From Microcystis aeruginosa Ma_MB_S_20031200_S102 (GTDB lineage: Bacteria > Cyanobacteriota > Cyanobacteriia > Cyanobacteriales > Microcystaceae): a stretch of DNA of 64,000 bases. The position numbers were made by a program, and so were the translations under genes. The stretch is taken from NCBI GenBank assembly GCA_007095845.1, contig SFBI01000013.1, positions 1 to 64,000 of the forward strand, written 5' to 3'. Of this stretch, positions 19,302 through 27,776 are shown one piece after another. Position 1 is the first letter of the stretch. Every line of letters starts with the position of its first letter. The notes below the pieces were generated by a model. The model was not told the origin of the DNA, made no database searches, and saw only the letters and a list, made by a program, of their open reading frames with translations.

Positions 19302-19331
19302 TACTTGTACTATATCATTGTTTGACAAGTA
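19302..19331. promoter_or_regulatory. Inverted repeat upstream of the DUF5131 gene
   Basis: TACTTGT (19302-19308) and ACAAGTA (19325-19331) form a seven-base inverted repeat about 60-90 bp upstream of the DUF5131 start in the gene-free stretch 19245-19500. It could be an operator. No regulator gene is adjacent. I see nothing else in this gap. Confidence 0.25.
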
Positions 19332-19500
19332 CAATTGTCGCCGCACTCACTTTCTACATTACGCAATCGTCAATGAGTTGCGGTGTACACAAAATATTAC
19401 ATCGTTTAACGGAAACAACAGGTCCTTACGAGGTTATAACTGTTACTATGAAATCTAAGCAATGATCGCCTCACCTCAAATCTAGAGAACTAACGCTCTT

Positions 19501-20442
19501 TTAATACCATAATTCGGGTATCAGGTCATAATAACCAGCTTGGGGCGGTGGGTAAATACCCGCTTCGATTTTTTCGATAATAGTCGGCCAAGCTTGCCTA
19601 AAAGCTGCAGAGCGCTCGTTGGGGTGCAAAGTCCAACCCTTGGCATTGGTGAGAGTGGCGCGATAGTAGTTGCTTTGTTCTAGGGAGCGAGAAACCATAA
19701 TTTCCCAAGAGTCGAGTTTTCCTTTCCCAGTCAAAATATTGCCCCAAGCTTTTAAAGCATCGGGTAGATAATCGAGAAAGGTATTTTTATAAGAGCGCCA
19801 GAGGGGGGTCATCGGTAACAGGCGATCGTAGCGACGACAATTAAGTAGATAGGCACGGCTGCCAAAAAATTTAAATTGATAGAATCCGTCGGGATTTTTC
19901 GTGTGGGGATGCTGAGAATCAATCTTACCATCGGGCCGGGGTGGACCGGACAAAGGACGCACAAACATCATTTCTGGATGGGTTTCCATTAACTCAATCC
20001 CTTCGCGGATCCAACTGTAATCCGGTTCTTGGTAGAGCATCATGTCACTGTCATAATGAACCATATAGTCGCTGCGACATGACTCGATTTTGAAGATCGA
20101 GCCAAAAATCGGATAACCTTTGTAGTTATGGGTGGAACGGAGGGGACTGCCGAAATGCTTTTGATAGATACGCTGACGATAGCTGGGATCATAGTTAAAA
20201 TCCACTAGGCGATCGATTATGCCATCTTTAACTAATTTTTCAGCACAGGCTCTTAACTCCTCCATTGTACCCAGTCCGGGGCGATTAACCTTTTCCCCGC
20301 TTAAAGGGGCCGTGTCAATAGCGAGTACCTTTTCCTCGAAGGGAAACTGACTCATTTTGACTAGATGGGGGATAGTGTTGATCATAAACCAGACATCGGT
20401 TCGCGCTGTAAAAAACCAGAGCGAACAACTTGGCAATCCCAT
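19501..20442 (-). CDS. Glycosyltransferase-like protein (GT-A type)
   Basis: A 313-residue protein with the layout of a family 2-type glycosyltransferase: an N-terminal region with FFTARTDVWFMINTIPHLVK (about 10-29), then YMVHYDSDMMLY (126-137) in which Asp131-Ser-Asp133 is a DxD metal/sugar-nucleotide motif. There is no membrane segment. It is divergent from a sulfotransferase (89 bp between starts) and near another sugar-transferase-like gene, so the block looks like a cell-surface polysaccharide decoration set. The sugar and acceptor cannot be told from sequence. Confidence 0.72.
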   Translation of the reverse strand: MGLPSCSLWFFTARTDVWFMINTIPHLVKMSQFPFEEKVLAIDTAPLSGEKVNRPGLGTMEELRACAEKLVKDGIIDRLVDFNYDPSYRQRIYQKHFGSPLRSTHNYKGYPIFGSIFKIESCRSDYMVHYDSDMMLYQEPDYSWIREGIELMETHPEMMFVRPLSGPPRPDGKIDSQHPHTKNPDGFYQFKFFGSRAYLLNCRRYDRLLPMTPLWRSYKNTFLDYLPDALKAWGNILTGKGKLDSWEIMVSRSLEQSNYYRATLTNAKGWTLHPNERSAAFRQAWPTIIEKIEAGIYPPPQAGYYDLIPELWY

Positions 20443-20531
20443 TTTGTATAAACCTCACTTTTGTTTGGGTCTTAAATGGGATACATTATAAGGGAATCTT
20501 AGCGGCAAGTTGACACATTCTTTATTAACCT

Positions 20532-21353
20532 ATGACTATAACCCTTGATCGTTTACCCCAATCTTGGCAGGGTTTAACCCATCGTTTAACTTATAAGTAT
20601 TTTCAGGCACGCATTGATATACCCAAAGACCCCTATAAAATCCTCTTTCGTCCCCAACCCTATCAGGTTTTATTTATTCTTAGCCATATGCGATCGGGTT
20701 CGTCTTTATTGACCCATATCCTCAATTCTAACCCTGAAATTATCGGTTTTGGCGAAACTCATCTGGTTTATGAGAGTGAACAGGATTTTAAAACTTTAAT
20801 GTTTAAAATCTACTGGCGTTTGCAAGATTTAAACATGAATCATAAATATATTTTAGATAAAGTTCTTCACGATCAGAAGTTTTTAGATCATAGTTTTTTG
20901 CAAGCTGACGCGGTTAAGACCATATTTTTACTACGAGAACCGCAGCGCACGTTAGCTAGCATCCTAGATATTAAACCCCATCAAAATGAGCAACACGCTC
21001 TAGGCTATTACACTGGTCGTTTAGCCACCTTAGAAAGTTATGCTCGATTGATTAATAGCAAAGAAAAGAGTTTATTTATTACCCACGATCAGGTATTAAA
21101 TCAAAGTCAACTGGTCTTTAATAGTTTACAGAGTCATCTCGATACTAAAACGGGATTTTCCGAAGAATATCGAGTTTTAAAAACCACTGGCAGCCGCGGT
21201 ATAGGAGATTCTTCCGAGAATATCAAAGCGGGTAAAATTATTAAACAAGCCAGAAAATTAAATATAGAAATTTCCGACACTGTTTTAATCCAAGCCCAAA
21301 AAGCCTACGATCAGTGCTGCGAAACCCTCAGCCATTATTGTCATTGTATCTAA
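20532..21353 (+). CDS. Sulfotransferase-family protein
   Basis: A 273-residue P-loop protein of the sulfotransferase superfamily. The PAPS 5'-phosphosulfate-binding loop is SHMRSGSSLLTHIL (RSGSS at 54-58), followed by the typical GFGETH (about 72-77) and a FLLREPQRTLASIL stretch that corresponds to the 3'-phosphate-binding region. Expected to transfer sulfate from PAPS to a glycan or similar acceptor. It is divergent from the glycosyltransferase-like gene. No signal peptide. Confidence 0.82.
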   Translation: MTITLDRLPQSWQGLTHRLTYKYFQARIDIPKDPYKILFRPQPYQVLFILSHMRSGSSLLTHILNSNPEIIGFGETHLVYESEQDFKTLMFKIYWRLQDLNMNHKYILDKVLHDQKFLDHSFLQADAVKTIFLLREPQRTLASILDIKPHQNEQHALGYYTGRLATLESYARLINSKEKSLFITHDQVLNQSQLVFNSLQSHLDTKTGFSEEYRVLKTTGSRGIGDSSENIKAGKIIKQARKLNIEISDTVLIQAQKAYDQCCETLSHYCHCI

Positions 21354-21449
21354 GCTGAATTGGGGATTGGCAATAGCGTTGATTCTTTCCTCTGATTGCG
21401 AGGAAAATCCCCCTAACTCAACTCTAAGTTTAGCCTTTGCCAGCTCTGA

Positions 21450-21665
21450 TTAGCCTTCAATATTAGCAATTGTAAAGCCCATCTGACACTCGTAGAGATT
21501 GGGCTGTTGGCTTCCTCCTTTGCCCAAGGAGTGACCACAGCCTAGTTTACCCTCTCGCCACCGGGGTTGCCCCTGCTGGTTGGCTAAAAGACAGCCCTGA
21601 CAGACAGAACCCGTATCGAGAATGTGTTCGTCGGTTAAAATCACTAACATGACGTTCACCCCCAT
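21450..21665 (-). CDS. Small Cys-containing conserved protein
   Basis: The frame is 71 codons; the ATG at 21650 (MLVILTDEHILDTGSVCQGC) is the more natural start and gives 66 residues. It contains CQGC, a further Cys in KLGCGH and one in YECQMG, a pattern that could bind a metal ion. No membrane segment. The protein seems complete and soluble; function is not recognised. It faces the sulfotransferase gene. Confidence 0.55.
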   Translation of the reverse strand: MGVNVMLVILTDEHILDTGSVCQGCLLANQQGQPRWREGKLGCGHSLGKGGSQQPNLYECQMGFTIANIEG

Positions 21666-21795
21666 TGATCTCTGATTTGTCTCTATTGTAAGAGGTTTTT
21701 TCTGAGATGTAGTACCTCGCTATACATTCCGATGCTTTTTGCCTTTTTTTGCCTGGACTCTTTTTATACAAGGGATTCACCGATCAATTATCAAT

Positions 21796-21847
21796 ATAGT
21801 CATTTCAGATAAATCTGATAGGATTCAATCTTAATTGAAATGACTAT
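21796..21847. repeat. Small MITE-like element with 12-bp inverted repeats
   Basis: Perfect 12-base inverted repeats ATAGTCATTTCA (21796-21807) and its complement (21836-21847) enclose 28 bases in the gap downstream of the interrupted sugar-transferase gene. A similar single end (TATAGTCATTTTAG) lies near 38967. Size and ends suggest a minimal non-autonomous element or a solo-element relic. Confidence 0.6.
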
Positions 21848-21852
21848 GATTA

Positions 21853-23007
21853 TTATTTTACTAAGCCAAGTTTTCTGGTTACTTTTTGCCAAAAGGTTGG
21901 GGTCGGTGGTTGATAGGGTTTGGGACTACCGGTAAATATAGGACGTTGACTAGGTTGGTAGAGATAACGATAGTGCAAAAAAATATCTCGATAGGGAAAA
22001 TCGAGATTTTCACCGCTACAAAGTCGCGTGAACAGAGAGGAAGATAAACCAATGTAGTGAAGGTATGTCAAGCGGTTGCCCTTGTCGTAAAGAATATTAT
22101 CTAAAGCCTGAAAATGGGGAGAGGTGACACAGCAGCCAGTACGCTCTTCTTTGGGCAATTGAAGGGCGAGATTATATATAGAAAAATTTGATCGCATCAT
22201 CATATAATTGATAATAGTTTGATCGGGAGCCATCGGATAGAGAATTTCCGCTTTCCCTGATCGTAACTGTTCTATGAGCCAATCTCGCTGATTTTCATCG
22301 AATAAACCAGTTTTAGAAGCGTAGAAACCCGCACAAAAAATCTCCTTTTCGATACGATCACGGGAAAAAACCTCGAATAATTTTGGTTGAGAAACTTCAT
22401 AGACATGAGTGGGGTCTTTGTGCTGAAAGTCATAAACAACACAATCGTGCCTATCTAGAATGGTGAAGATTTTATCTATAGCATCGAGTAGCAAGGTGTC
22501 CCCATCCATATAGATAAAACGATCGAAGGGGCTCTTCTAGGTTCTGTGTGATAAGTTTAACTTACAATATGATCGATCAATCTTTGTGTCCTTTGTGTCT
22601 TTGTGGTTCGTTCCACTCACTCGCCAGCAGGACTGTATTCTAGAATACATTTTACCCACCAAACCTAGGAGAGCCTCGAAGGGACTATCAAAAGCAATAA
22701 AACGATGGTGCATCCCCATACGATAATATCGGTCAGCGCAACCCGATTTCAACCAGCGTTCTTGAGCCGTAGGATGGGGTTTCCAAGCAGATTTAGCAAA
22801 ATTATCCCAGCGTTCGATCACGTCTCGATTATCAAATAACTGTACGTTAGGACGTTGAGCAATTTCCGCTTTGATACGTTCGATGTTGTCATCGTAGGGA
22901 TAGACACAAACAGGAAGATCTTTTCCCCCATTTACCTCGATGCTGTTGAGTAGAGCGACTAATTGATCGTAAATGCGATCGTTGGCTAAGGTACAGATAC
23001 CGTCCAT
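21853..23007 (-). pseudogene. Npun_R2821/Npun_R2822-like sugar-transferase gene split by a MITE
   Basis: Two same-strand frames, from 23007 (or ATG 23031) to a TAG at 22537-22539 and from 22538 to 21853, are halves of one gene. Removing 153 bp (a 145-bp insert plus one 8-bp target copy) joins AFDSPF to DRFIYMDGDTLLLDAI without loss and gives a 333-residue protein. The joined sequence looks like a GT-A nucleotide-sugar transferase with DGD as the metal motif, and like the family labelled Npun_R2821/Npun_R2822. The preferred start is MDGICTLANDRIYDQ at 23007. Because the insert is a multiple of three, only one in-frame stop, inside the MITE end, separates the halves. Confidence 0.85.
22531..22675. 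mobile_element. 145-bp MITE inserted in a coding sequence
   Basis: Near-perfect terminal inverted repeats (GGCTCTTCTAGGTT at the left, AACCTAGGAGAGCC at the right; 13 of 14 match) bound about 145 bp. The flanks carry the 8-base target duplication TCGAAGGG (22523-22530 and 22676-22683). The interior contains a short TTTGTGTC/CTTTGTGTC repeat and has no transposase. Excision restores the host reading frame exactly, which proves recent insertion. Confidence 0.9.
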
Positions 23008-23080
23008 AAGTAATCCCAAGGAAAAAATCAAAACCTATTATCTTTGCCGTTAGTTTAGCTTATTTTTGTCGTTGACATCC

Positions 23081-23103
23081 TCACCGCCGTAAACGGACGG
23101 TGA
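23081..23103 (-). mobile_element. Right-end hairpin of an IS200/IS605-family element
   Basis: TCACCG...CGGTGA with an inner CCGT/ACGG stem and one bulged base forms the imperfect subterminal hairpin typical of IS605-type right ends. It sits about 60 bp beyond the TnpB remnant on the same strand, as expected for the terminus recognised by TnpA. The TnpB omega RNA is normally read through this region. No left end or TnpA is seen. Confidence 0.6.
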
Positions 23104-23160
23104 TTCCTCACCACGCCACCTTTTTAGGATGGTCGCGTCAATGGGGCTTCGGCCGTGAGC

Positions 23161-23416
23161 TCAGCCGAACGGTTGACGCTTCACAGGACGCTGCTTCTTT
23201 AACAGAAGTCTTATGCTGTAGTCTGATATGGCACGGGATAACTTACGATTTTTAACCATTCCTGATGTGTTTAAATCCCCTAAAATTATCGTTTGATTTT
23301 CACGCACAACTCTAGGGGATAGTTTATTCAAAAAATCAGTGCGATTGTCCTTAATCTTTGCGTGGATTTTAGCCACTCGTTTTCTGGCTTTTTCCCGTCG
23401 TTTACTTCCTTTTTCA
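23161..23416 (-). pseudogene. TnpB (IS605 OrfB) remnant
   Basis: Translation gives KRREKARKRVAKIHAKIKDN, then FLNKLSPRVVRENQTII and LNTSGMVKNRKLSRAISD, which is a middle region of IS605-type TnpB. It is open to the upstream heptamer array, so the N-terminal half is gone, and after AISD the sequence switches to a short unrelated tail ending RPVKRQPFG, so an internal deletion removed the zinc finger and the last RuvC motif. The RuvC aspartate region (LGDLNTSG) remains. A dead relic. Confidence 0.8.
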
Positions 23417-23417
23417 T

Positions 23418-23597
23418 CTGATAACTGATAACTTCCCCACTGATAACTTACTCACTGATAACTTCCCCACTGATAATTTACCCACTGATAACTGATAACT
23501 GATAACTTACCCACTGATAACTGATAACTTACCCACTGATAACTGATAACTGATAACTTACCCACTGATAACTGATAACTGATAACTGATAACTGAT
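23418..23597 (+). repeat. 180-bp heptamer array (ACTGATA)
   Basis: The longest STRR array in the window. It alternates TGATAAC units with TTACCCAC or TTCCCCAC spacers and ends directly at the stop codon of the 501-residue protein gene. It separates that gene from the TnpB relic. The spacer regularity gives a higher-order repeat of about 22-29 bases. Confidence 0.9.
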
Positions 23598-25103
23598 TTA
23601 GCGTTTGCGTTTGAGTAATTTAGAAATGCGTCGATCGTACCGCAACCAACGCCAAATTTTAATGACTAATTCCTCCACCCATAAAATAATCGCATCTAAT
23701 CCCTCTAAAATCCGTTCTAAGGGGTGTTTAACGTAACCGACGGGGGTTGATTCGGTTTCTAACCATTCTTCGTTAATTGGTTGAATTATCTCCCTAGCAT
23801 AGCGGGGATCTAATTGGGTGGCGGGGGGAGATTCTCTGGCAGTAATTTCAGCGGCAGCCGGGGGGATTTTTTGTAAAGATTTATTTTGTTTTTCTTGACT
23901 AAAAGCTCTTTTTGTGCTGTCAGACTCGGACGGAGTGACTAGGGATTGGGGAAGGGAATTAGCGGGGTTAAGGCGGGGCTTTTCGGAGTCTTGAGGAGAA
24001 ATAGCCAATATATCGGCGGATTCTAGCCAAGGTTGCTCGCTGACGGCGGAAAATGTTAGGGATTGGCGAGAGGAAAAAAAGTGATTGATCGCCGCTTGGA
24101 TGAGTTTGCCGAGCGTGAAGGGATCCGCTTGGGTTTGTTTTTCTAGCCAATCCTGGAGACGTTGCTTGAAGGTGATCAGCAGAGAATTAGGAAGACTTAG
24201 GGGATATTTTGCGGATAAAGCGGCTGAATCGGCACTATATTCTAAATTGTTCTTTTCTTTTGCCCAGAAATGCTCGATCGCCGCATAAATTAACCAATAA
24301 AGTCGCCAGAGATAGGAGGAATTTTTCTCCAGATTCGGGGACTGGTTAAGGAGATCGGAAGGGGGGTTAGAGGTGTAGCTCAAACTGCTGGGGATCGCGG
24401 GGGAGACAGCGAGAAATTTAGCCTCGAAAATCGCTAATTTTTCGTCAATAACTTCTAAAATCCCTTGAGAATTTAAATTAGGCAGTGGTAAGGAGAGTGG
24501 TGTCGAGGTTTTGACGAGATGGGATTCCTGAAAGAGATTTATGGCGATCGCTATCTGTCCCTGTTGTTCCCAGCGTAGTAGCTCCCAAAACCAGCGGATC
24601 GGAGGCAAGACAGAATTTTTATCGGTAAAATTTGGTAATAAGGGCGGATATTGAGGATTTAATCGCTTAATTCTCCGTTTTTCCAGGGCGTAGTTAGCCA
24701 GTGCCGTCCTAATTTGTTTTTCTATTTGTCTTTGGGTTTGATTATCGGTGATTTTAACAGTCTGGTGATCGTTAGTGACGAAAACAAAAGCTTGATCCTC
24801 TAGATCGGCTGCTATGCTAATAAATGCCGTTTCTTGGTCGGATAAGCTCTGGAGAAATTCTGCGATCGCATCCGTTCCATCCTTGCCGGGGGGTGATAAT
24901 TGTTTCTGGAGACTGTTCCCCAATTGATTAGCTGTCACCCGCAGCGATTGTACCAGCAAATAGACGGGATAGATGGCTATTTGCAGGGCAAGAGCGATCG
25001 CACTTTGACCGCGACGGGAAACGCGGCCGAGGTTATCTTTCAGACGGATCAAACGACGGTTGATCAGGTTGAACAGTCGGCTTTTATAGGGATCGGCAGC
25101 CAT
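23598..25103 (-). CDS. Conserved cyanobacterial membrane-associated protein
   Basis: A 501-residue protein. The N-terminus is basic and has one hydrophobic segment (about 36-56); a second amphipathic segment lies near 266-282 and a third near the C-terminus (about 462-480, EGLDAIILWVEELVIKIWRWLRY), followed by a Lys/Arg-rich end. Between them the chain is soluble and low in complexity (Ser/Pro/Gln-rich around 370-430). I recognise no catalytic motif. The ATG at 25103 has a 128-bp gap to the tRNA gene. Function unknown. Confidence 0.75.
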   Translation of the reverse strand: MAADPYKSRLFNLINRRLIRLKDNLGRVSRRGQSAIALALQIAIYPVYLLVQSLRVTANQLGNSLQKQLSPPGKDGTDAIAEFLQSLSDQETAFISIAADLEDQAFVFVTNDHQTVKITDNQTQRQIEKQIRTALANYALEKRRIKRLNPQYPPLLPNFTDKNSVLPPIRWFWELLRWEQQGQIAIAINLFQESHLVKTSTPLSLPLPNLNSQGILEVIDEKLAIFEAKFLAVSPAIPSSLSYTSNPPSDLLNQSPNLEKNSSYLWRLYWLIYAAIEHFWAKEKNNLEYSADSAALSAKYPLSLPNSLLITFKQRLQDWLEKQTQADPFTLGKLIQAAINHFFSSRQSLTFSAVSEQPWLESADILAISPQDSEKPRLNPANSLPQSLVTPSESDSTKRAFSQEKQNKSLQKIPPAAAEITARESPPATQLDPRYAREIIQPINEEWLETESTPVGYVKHPLERILEGLDAIILWVEELVIKIWRWLRYDRRISKLLKRKR

Positions 25104-25231
25104 GGATTTTGGGCGATAACATCTTCATTTAGACTATCCTATTGTGCAAGGGCGGGATAAAAAAAAATTTTTGCCAAAACCCTTGACTCCCAGAAAGATT
25201 ATTGTTATATTTAAAAAGGTCTGAAATCCAA

Positions 25232-25304
25232 GCCCCCATCGTCTAGTGGCCTAGGACACCTCCCTTTCACGGAGGCGACAGGGATTCGAATTCCCTTGGG
25301 GGTA
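25232..25304 (+). tRNA. trnE: tRNA-Glu (anticodon UUC)
   Basis: A 73-base cloverleaf: acceptor GCCCCCA/TGGGGGT, anticodon stem CCTCC/GGAGG with loop CTTTCAC (anticodon TTC), T-loop TTCGAAT and discriminator A. CCA is not encoded. In cyanobacteria this tRNA also supplies the glutamate for chlorophyll and haem synthesis through the C5 pathway. Confidence 0.95.
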
Positions 25305-25313
25305 TCAAAAAAG

Positions 25314-25350
25314 GTCAGAAGCTTAATGCTTCTGACTTTTCGGTTTTTTT
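25314..25350 (+). terminator. Terminator of tRNA-Glu overlapping the kinase 3' end
   Basis: GTCAGAAGC (25314-25322) pairs with GCTTCTGAC (25328-25336), and T-runs follow (25337-25340, 25344-25350). It lies ten bases after the tRNA and inside the last codons of the convergent histidine kinase gene, so the same DNA encodes the kinase C-terminus. Confidence 0.75.
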
Positions 25351-26673
25351 CTCCCGTTGATGGCTTTTTGGTAGGGTGACGGTGAAAACTGTTCCTCGCT
25401 CGATCTGACTTTCGACGCTAATTTGTCCATGATGACTGAGGGTAATCGCTAAAGCGATCGCTAATCCTAATCCTGTTCCCCCGGAAGTGGCGGAATTTTG
25501 CCGTGCGGGATCGAGACGATAAAAGCGATCGAAAATATGGGACAAAGCAGCCTCGGGAATCCCGATTCCGTTATCTTTGACGCGTACCAGTAACACCGAT
25601 TGTCGATCGCGTTTACTTTTTTCCAATTCCACTGCCACATTTTTAGGCTCAGATTCGGGCAAAAAAGCGTGTTTTAGGGCATTAGAAATTAAATTTGTGA
25701 ATAAACGAGCTAATTGATCCCAATCTCCCTCCATAGTAAACATTTCATCGCTGTAGGAAAAATCCTCTTGGTCCGGTTCCACAATCGACAGAGAGAGGCA
25801 AATTCCCTGCTTATCGGCGATTAAACGCTGTTCTTCCACCACTTCCATCAATAAAGCATCCAAAGGTACAGCTTGCTCGATCGGTTGGACGATGCCACTA
25901 TCAGAACGGGCTAAAAAGAGCAGATCATTGACTAAATTGCCCAATCTTTCCGTTAAACGCTCGATCACCCGCAAGCGTTGATCGCCAGTTTGGGGATAAG
26001 CGATCGCCATTTGCACGTTAGTTTGGATAGTGGCGATCGGATTGCGTAATTCATGGGAAGCATCGGCGGTAAATTGTTTTAAACTCTGATAGGACTCTTT
26101 TACTGGTTGAATGGCTAAACCGGACAAAAACCAACCAATCCCAGCGACACTGGCAATCATCAGGCAAATTCCGACGATTAAATCCAATAATAGCTGTCTA
26201 ATTGGTTTTGTCACCTCAAACCAAGGATGACTTACCCGCAGATATCCCAAAACATAATGATCGATTTCCACCCTTTCGGTTATTTGTCGCAGCAGACGAT
26301 CATCGGATAAGTGAATAGTTTCCCCCTGACGGTGGGGATGGAGGGGAATATCTAAGGATTCGGCCAGAGTTGACCAAACTAGATTACCTTGGGGATCAAA
26401 CCATTCCAAATCTATATGATCGTCCTCCACGGATTTACCCTGACTGGGAAAACTTGCGAGGGGATCGACGCGATAACGTCCTTGGTTCGGGGGAATCGAT
26501 TCGATCACGAGGGAACGATTTACCACCTCAATGATGTGTTTGAGGGTATCATCAATGCGATCCACTAGGGTATGGCGCACATAAAAATACATTCCCGTAG
26601 CGAGAAAAAGCAGTAGTATGGCAGTGACAACAGTGTACCATAAGGCTAAACGGCGGCGAGTGGCTTGGAACAC
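25315..26673 (-). CDS. Two-component sensor histidine kinase (RppB-like)
   Basis: A 452-residue membrane kinase: TM1 about 12-33, a periplasmic domain of about 125 residues, TM2 about 162-187, a dimerisation/phosphoacceptor helix with His207 in DASHELRNP, then an ATPase domain with N box (NLISNALKHA), G1 (VKDNGIGI), F box (FDRFYRLD) and G2 (GGTGLGLAIA). No HAMP motif is obvious. The MFQATRRRLALWYT start and layout recall RppB/NrsS of Synechocystis, a metal- or redox-linked sensor, but the assignment is tentative. A response regulator would be expected beside it; none is present in the window, so it is an orphan here. Confidence 0.88.
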   Translation of the reverse strand: MFQATRRRLALWYTVVTAILLLFLATGMYFYVRHTLVDRIDDTLKHIIEVVNRSLVIESIPPNQGRYRVDPLASFPSQGKSVEDDHIDLEWFDPQGNLVWSTLAESLDIPLHPHRQGETIHLSDDRLLRQITERVEIDHYVLGYLRVSHPWFEVTKPIRQLLLDLIVGICLMIASVAGIGWFLSGLAIQPVKESYQSLKQFTADASHELRNPIATIQTNVQMAIAYPQTGDQRLRVIERLTERLGNLVNDLLFLARSDSGIVQPIEQAVPLDALLMEVVEEQRLIADKQGICLSLSIVEPDQEDFSYSDEMFTMEGDWDQLARLFTNLISNALKHAFLPESEPKNVAVELEKSKRDRQSVLLVRVKDNGIGIPEAALSHIFDRFYRLDPARQNSATSGGTGLGLAIALAITLSHHGQISVESQIERGTVFTVTLPKSHQREKKTEKSEALSF

Positions 26674-26791
26674 CGATAATCTATGGATTGGCTAGAGATT
26701 TTTAGGGCAATGTATCCTATTTTACCGCTTATTTGAGCGATTTAATTTTTCTTATTGCGCTGACTAATTATTATAAAGGAAAACAGATTTC

Positions 26792-26914
26792 CATTCAATT
26801 AATTTCTAAGCGCAAGTAGAGATAGAAAAATAGTTTTAACTGAATTGTATGGCTAATTCATGAATTAGCCATACAATAATTTCTCATTCAATTAATTTCT
26901 AAGCACGAGTAGAG
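26792..26914. repeat. Palindrome and direct repeat in a 440-bp gene-free region
   Basis: The gap 26674-27113 has no plausible gene. It contains a perfect 34-bp palindrome at 26844-26877 (17-base arms, centre CTAATTCATGAATTAG) flanked by two copies of a direct repeat around CATTCAATTAATTTCTAAGC (from 26792 and from 26885). A related palindrome lies at 40871-40896. The direct repeats on both sides of the palindrome look like a duplication around an inserted palindromic element. Confidence 0.7.
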
Positions 26915-27113
26915 AGAAAACCGACTCTATGTCTGCGAACTATGCCCTGATCAGTTTCTAGCGAGTAGAAAGGCTATTGTTAGCAAGTAGAATGACAATT
27001 GTTATCACTTTAACAAAAAAATTAGATTTACCAACAAAAACTTTGTCGTCAGATAAATCTAGTCCTGTTAAGCTGTTTAAACTATTTTGAAGAGATAGGC
27101 ATATTTTGCGATT

Positions 27114-27656
27114 TTATCGCTTATATTCAGTAATATTGCTGATTTTTTGGTATTCTTCCTCCGAATATAAATCCGATGGAGAAGCAAGGCGATCGAGAAA
27201 GAGGATTCCTTCCAGATGATCGTATTCGTGTTGAAAGATACGGGCCAGAAAATCGCTGAACACTTGATGGATTTCCCGACCATTGCGATCGCAATAGACC
27301 ACCTCAATCCACTGATGACGGGGGACAAAACCCCGCCAATTGGGGACACTGAGACAACCTTCCCAACCCTTGACCATTTCCTCGCTCACCTGCAAAATAC
27401 GCGGATTAATCATGGCAGTGGGTGACATGATCGGAGCTTCGGGATAACGAGGATTGGGGTGAGAAGCAACGATAAACAGACGCAGAGACCGCACAACTTG
27501 GGGTGCGGCGATTCCCACCCCGTGGGCAGCTTGTACGGTGGTAATCAGGGAATCGATCAAATTTTGACAGTCAGAATCGAGAAGATTATCGATCTCCGGT
27601 GCTTTTTGCTGTAGAATTGGGTTTCCTAATTGGGTGATTGTTAAAACTTGTGTCAT
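27114..27656 (-). CDS. def: Peptide deformylase
   Basis: Removes the N-formyl group from nascent proteins, the step after fmt-dependent initiation. The three metal-site motifs are present (numbering from the start chosen here): GVGIAAPQ (46-53), EGCLS (99-103, metal ligand Cys) and HEYDH (143-147, two His ligands and the catalytic Glu). The frame is open to 27692, but MTQVLTITQLGNP at 27656 matches the usual N-terminus, giving 180 residues. It is divergent from dnaA. Confidence 0.95.
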   Translation of the reverse strand: MTQVLTITQLGNPILQQKAPEIDNLLDSDCQNLIDSLITTVQAAHGVGIAAPQVVRSLRLFIVASHPNPRYPEAPIMSPTAMINPRILQVSEEMVKGWEGCLSVPNWRGFVPRHQWIEVVYCDRNGREIHQVFSDFLARIFQHEYDHLEGILFLDRLASPSDLYSEEEYQKISNITEYKR

Positions 27657-27776
27657 CTGTCTAAAGATTAATTGTTTCCCTCTGAAAATCATTTTATCGT
27701 CAACGGCGAAATCTCGCTAAACTGATAAGGTTTCCCCGCAGCGGCACTAGAGCAACTTTGTTAATCAAAATTAACC

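Noticed and set aside
22531-22675. Two separate sugar-transferase genes, not one broken gene
   Set aside because: The 8-bp duplication and restored frame after removing the insert show a single ancestral gene.
23418-23597. Regular repeats that could suggest a CRISPR array
   Set aside because: Units are 7 bases with no unique 30-40 base spacers and no cas genes nearby; this is a tandem heptamer array.
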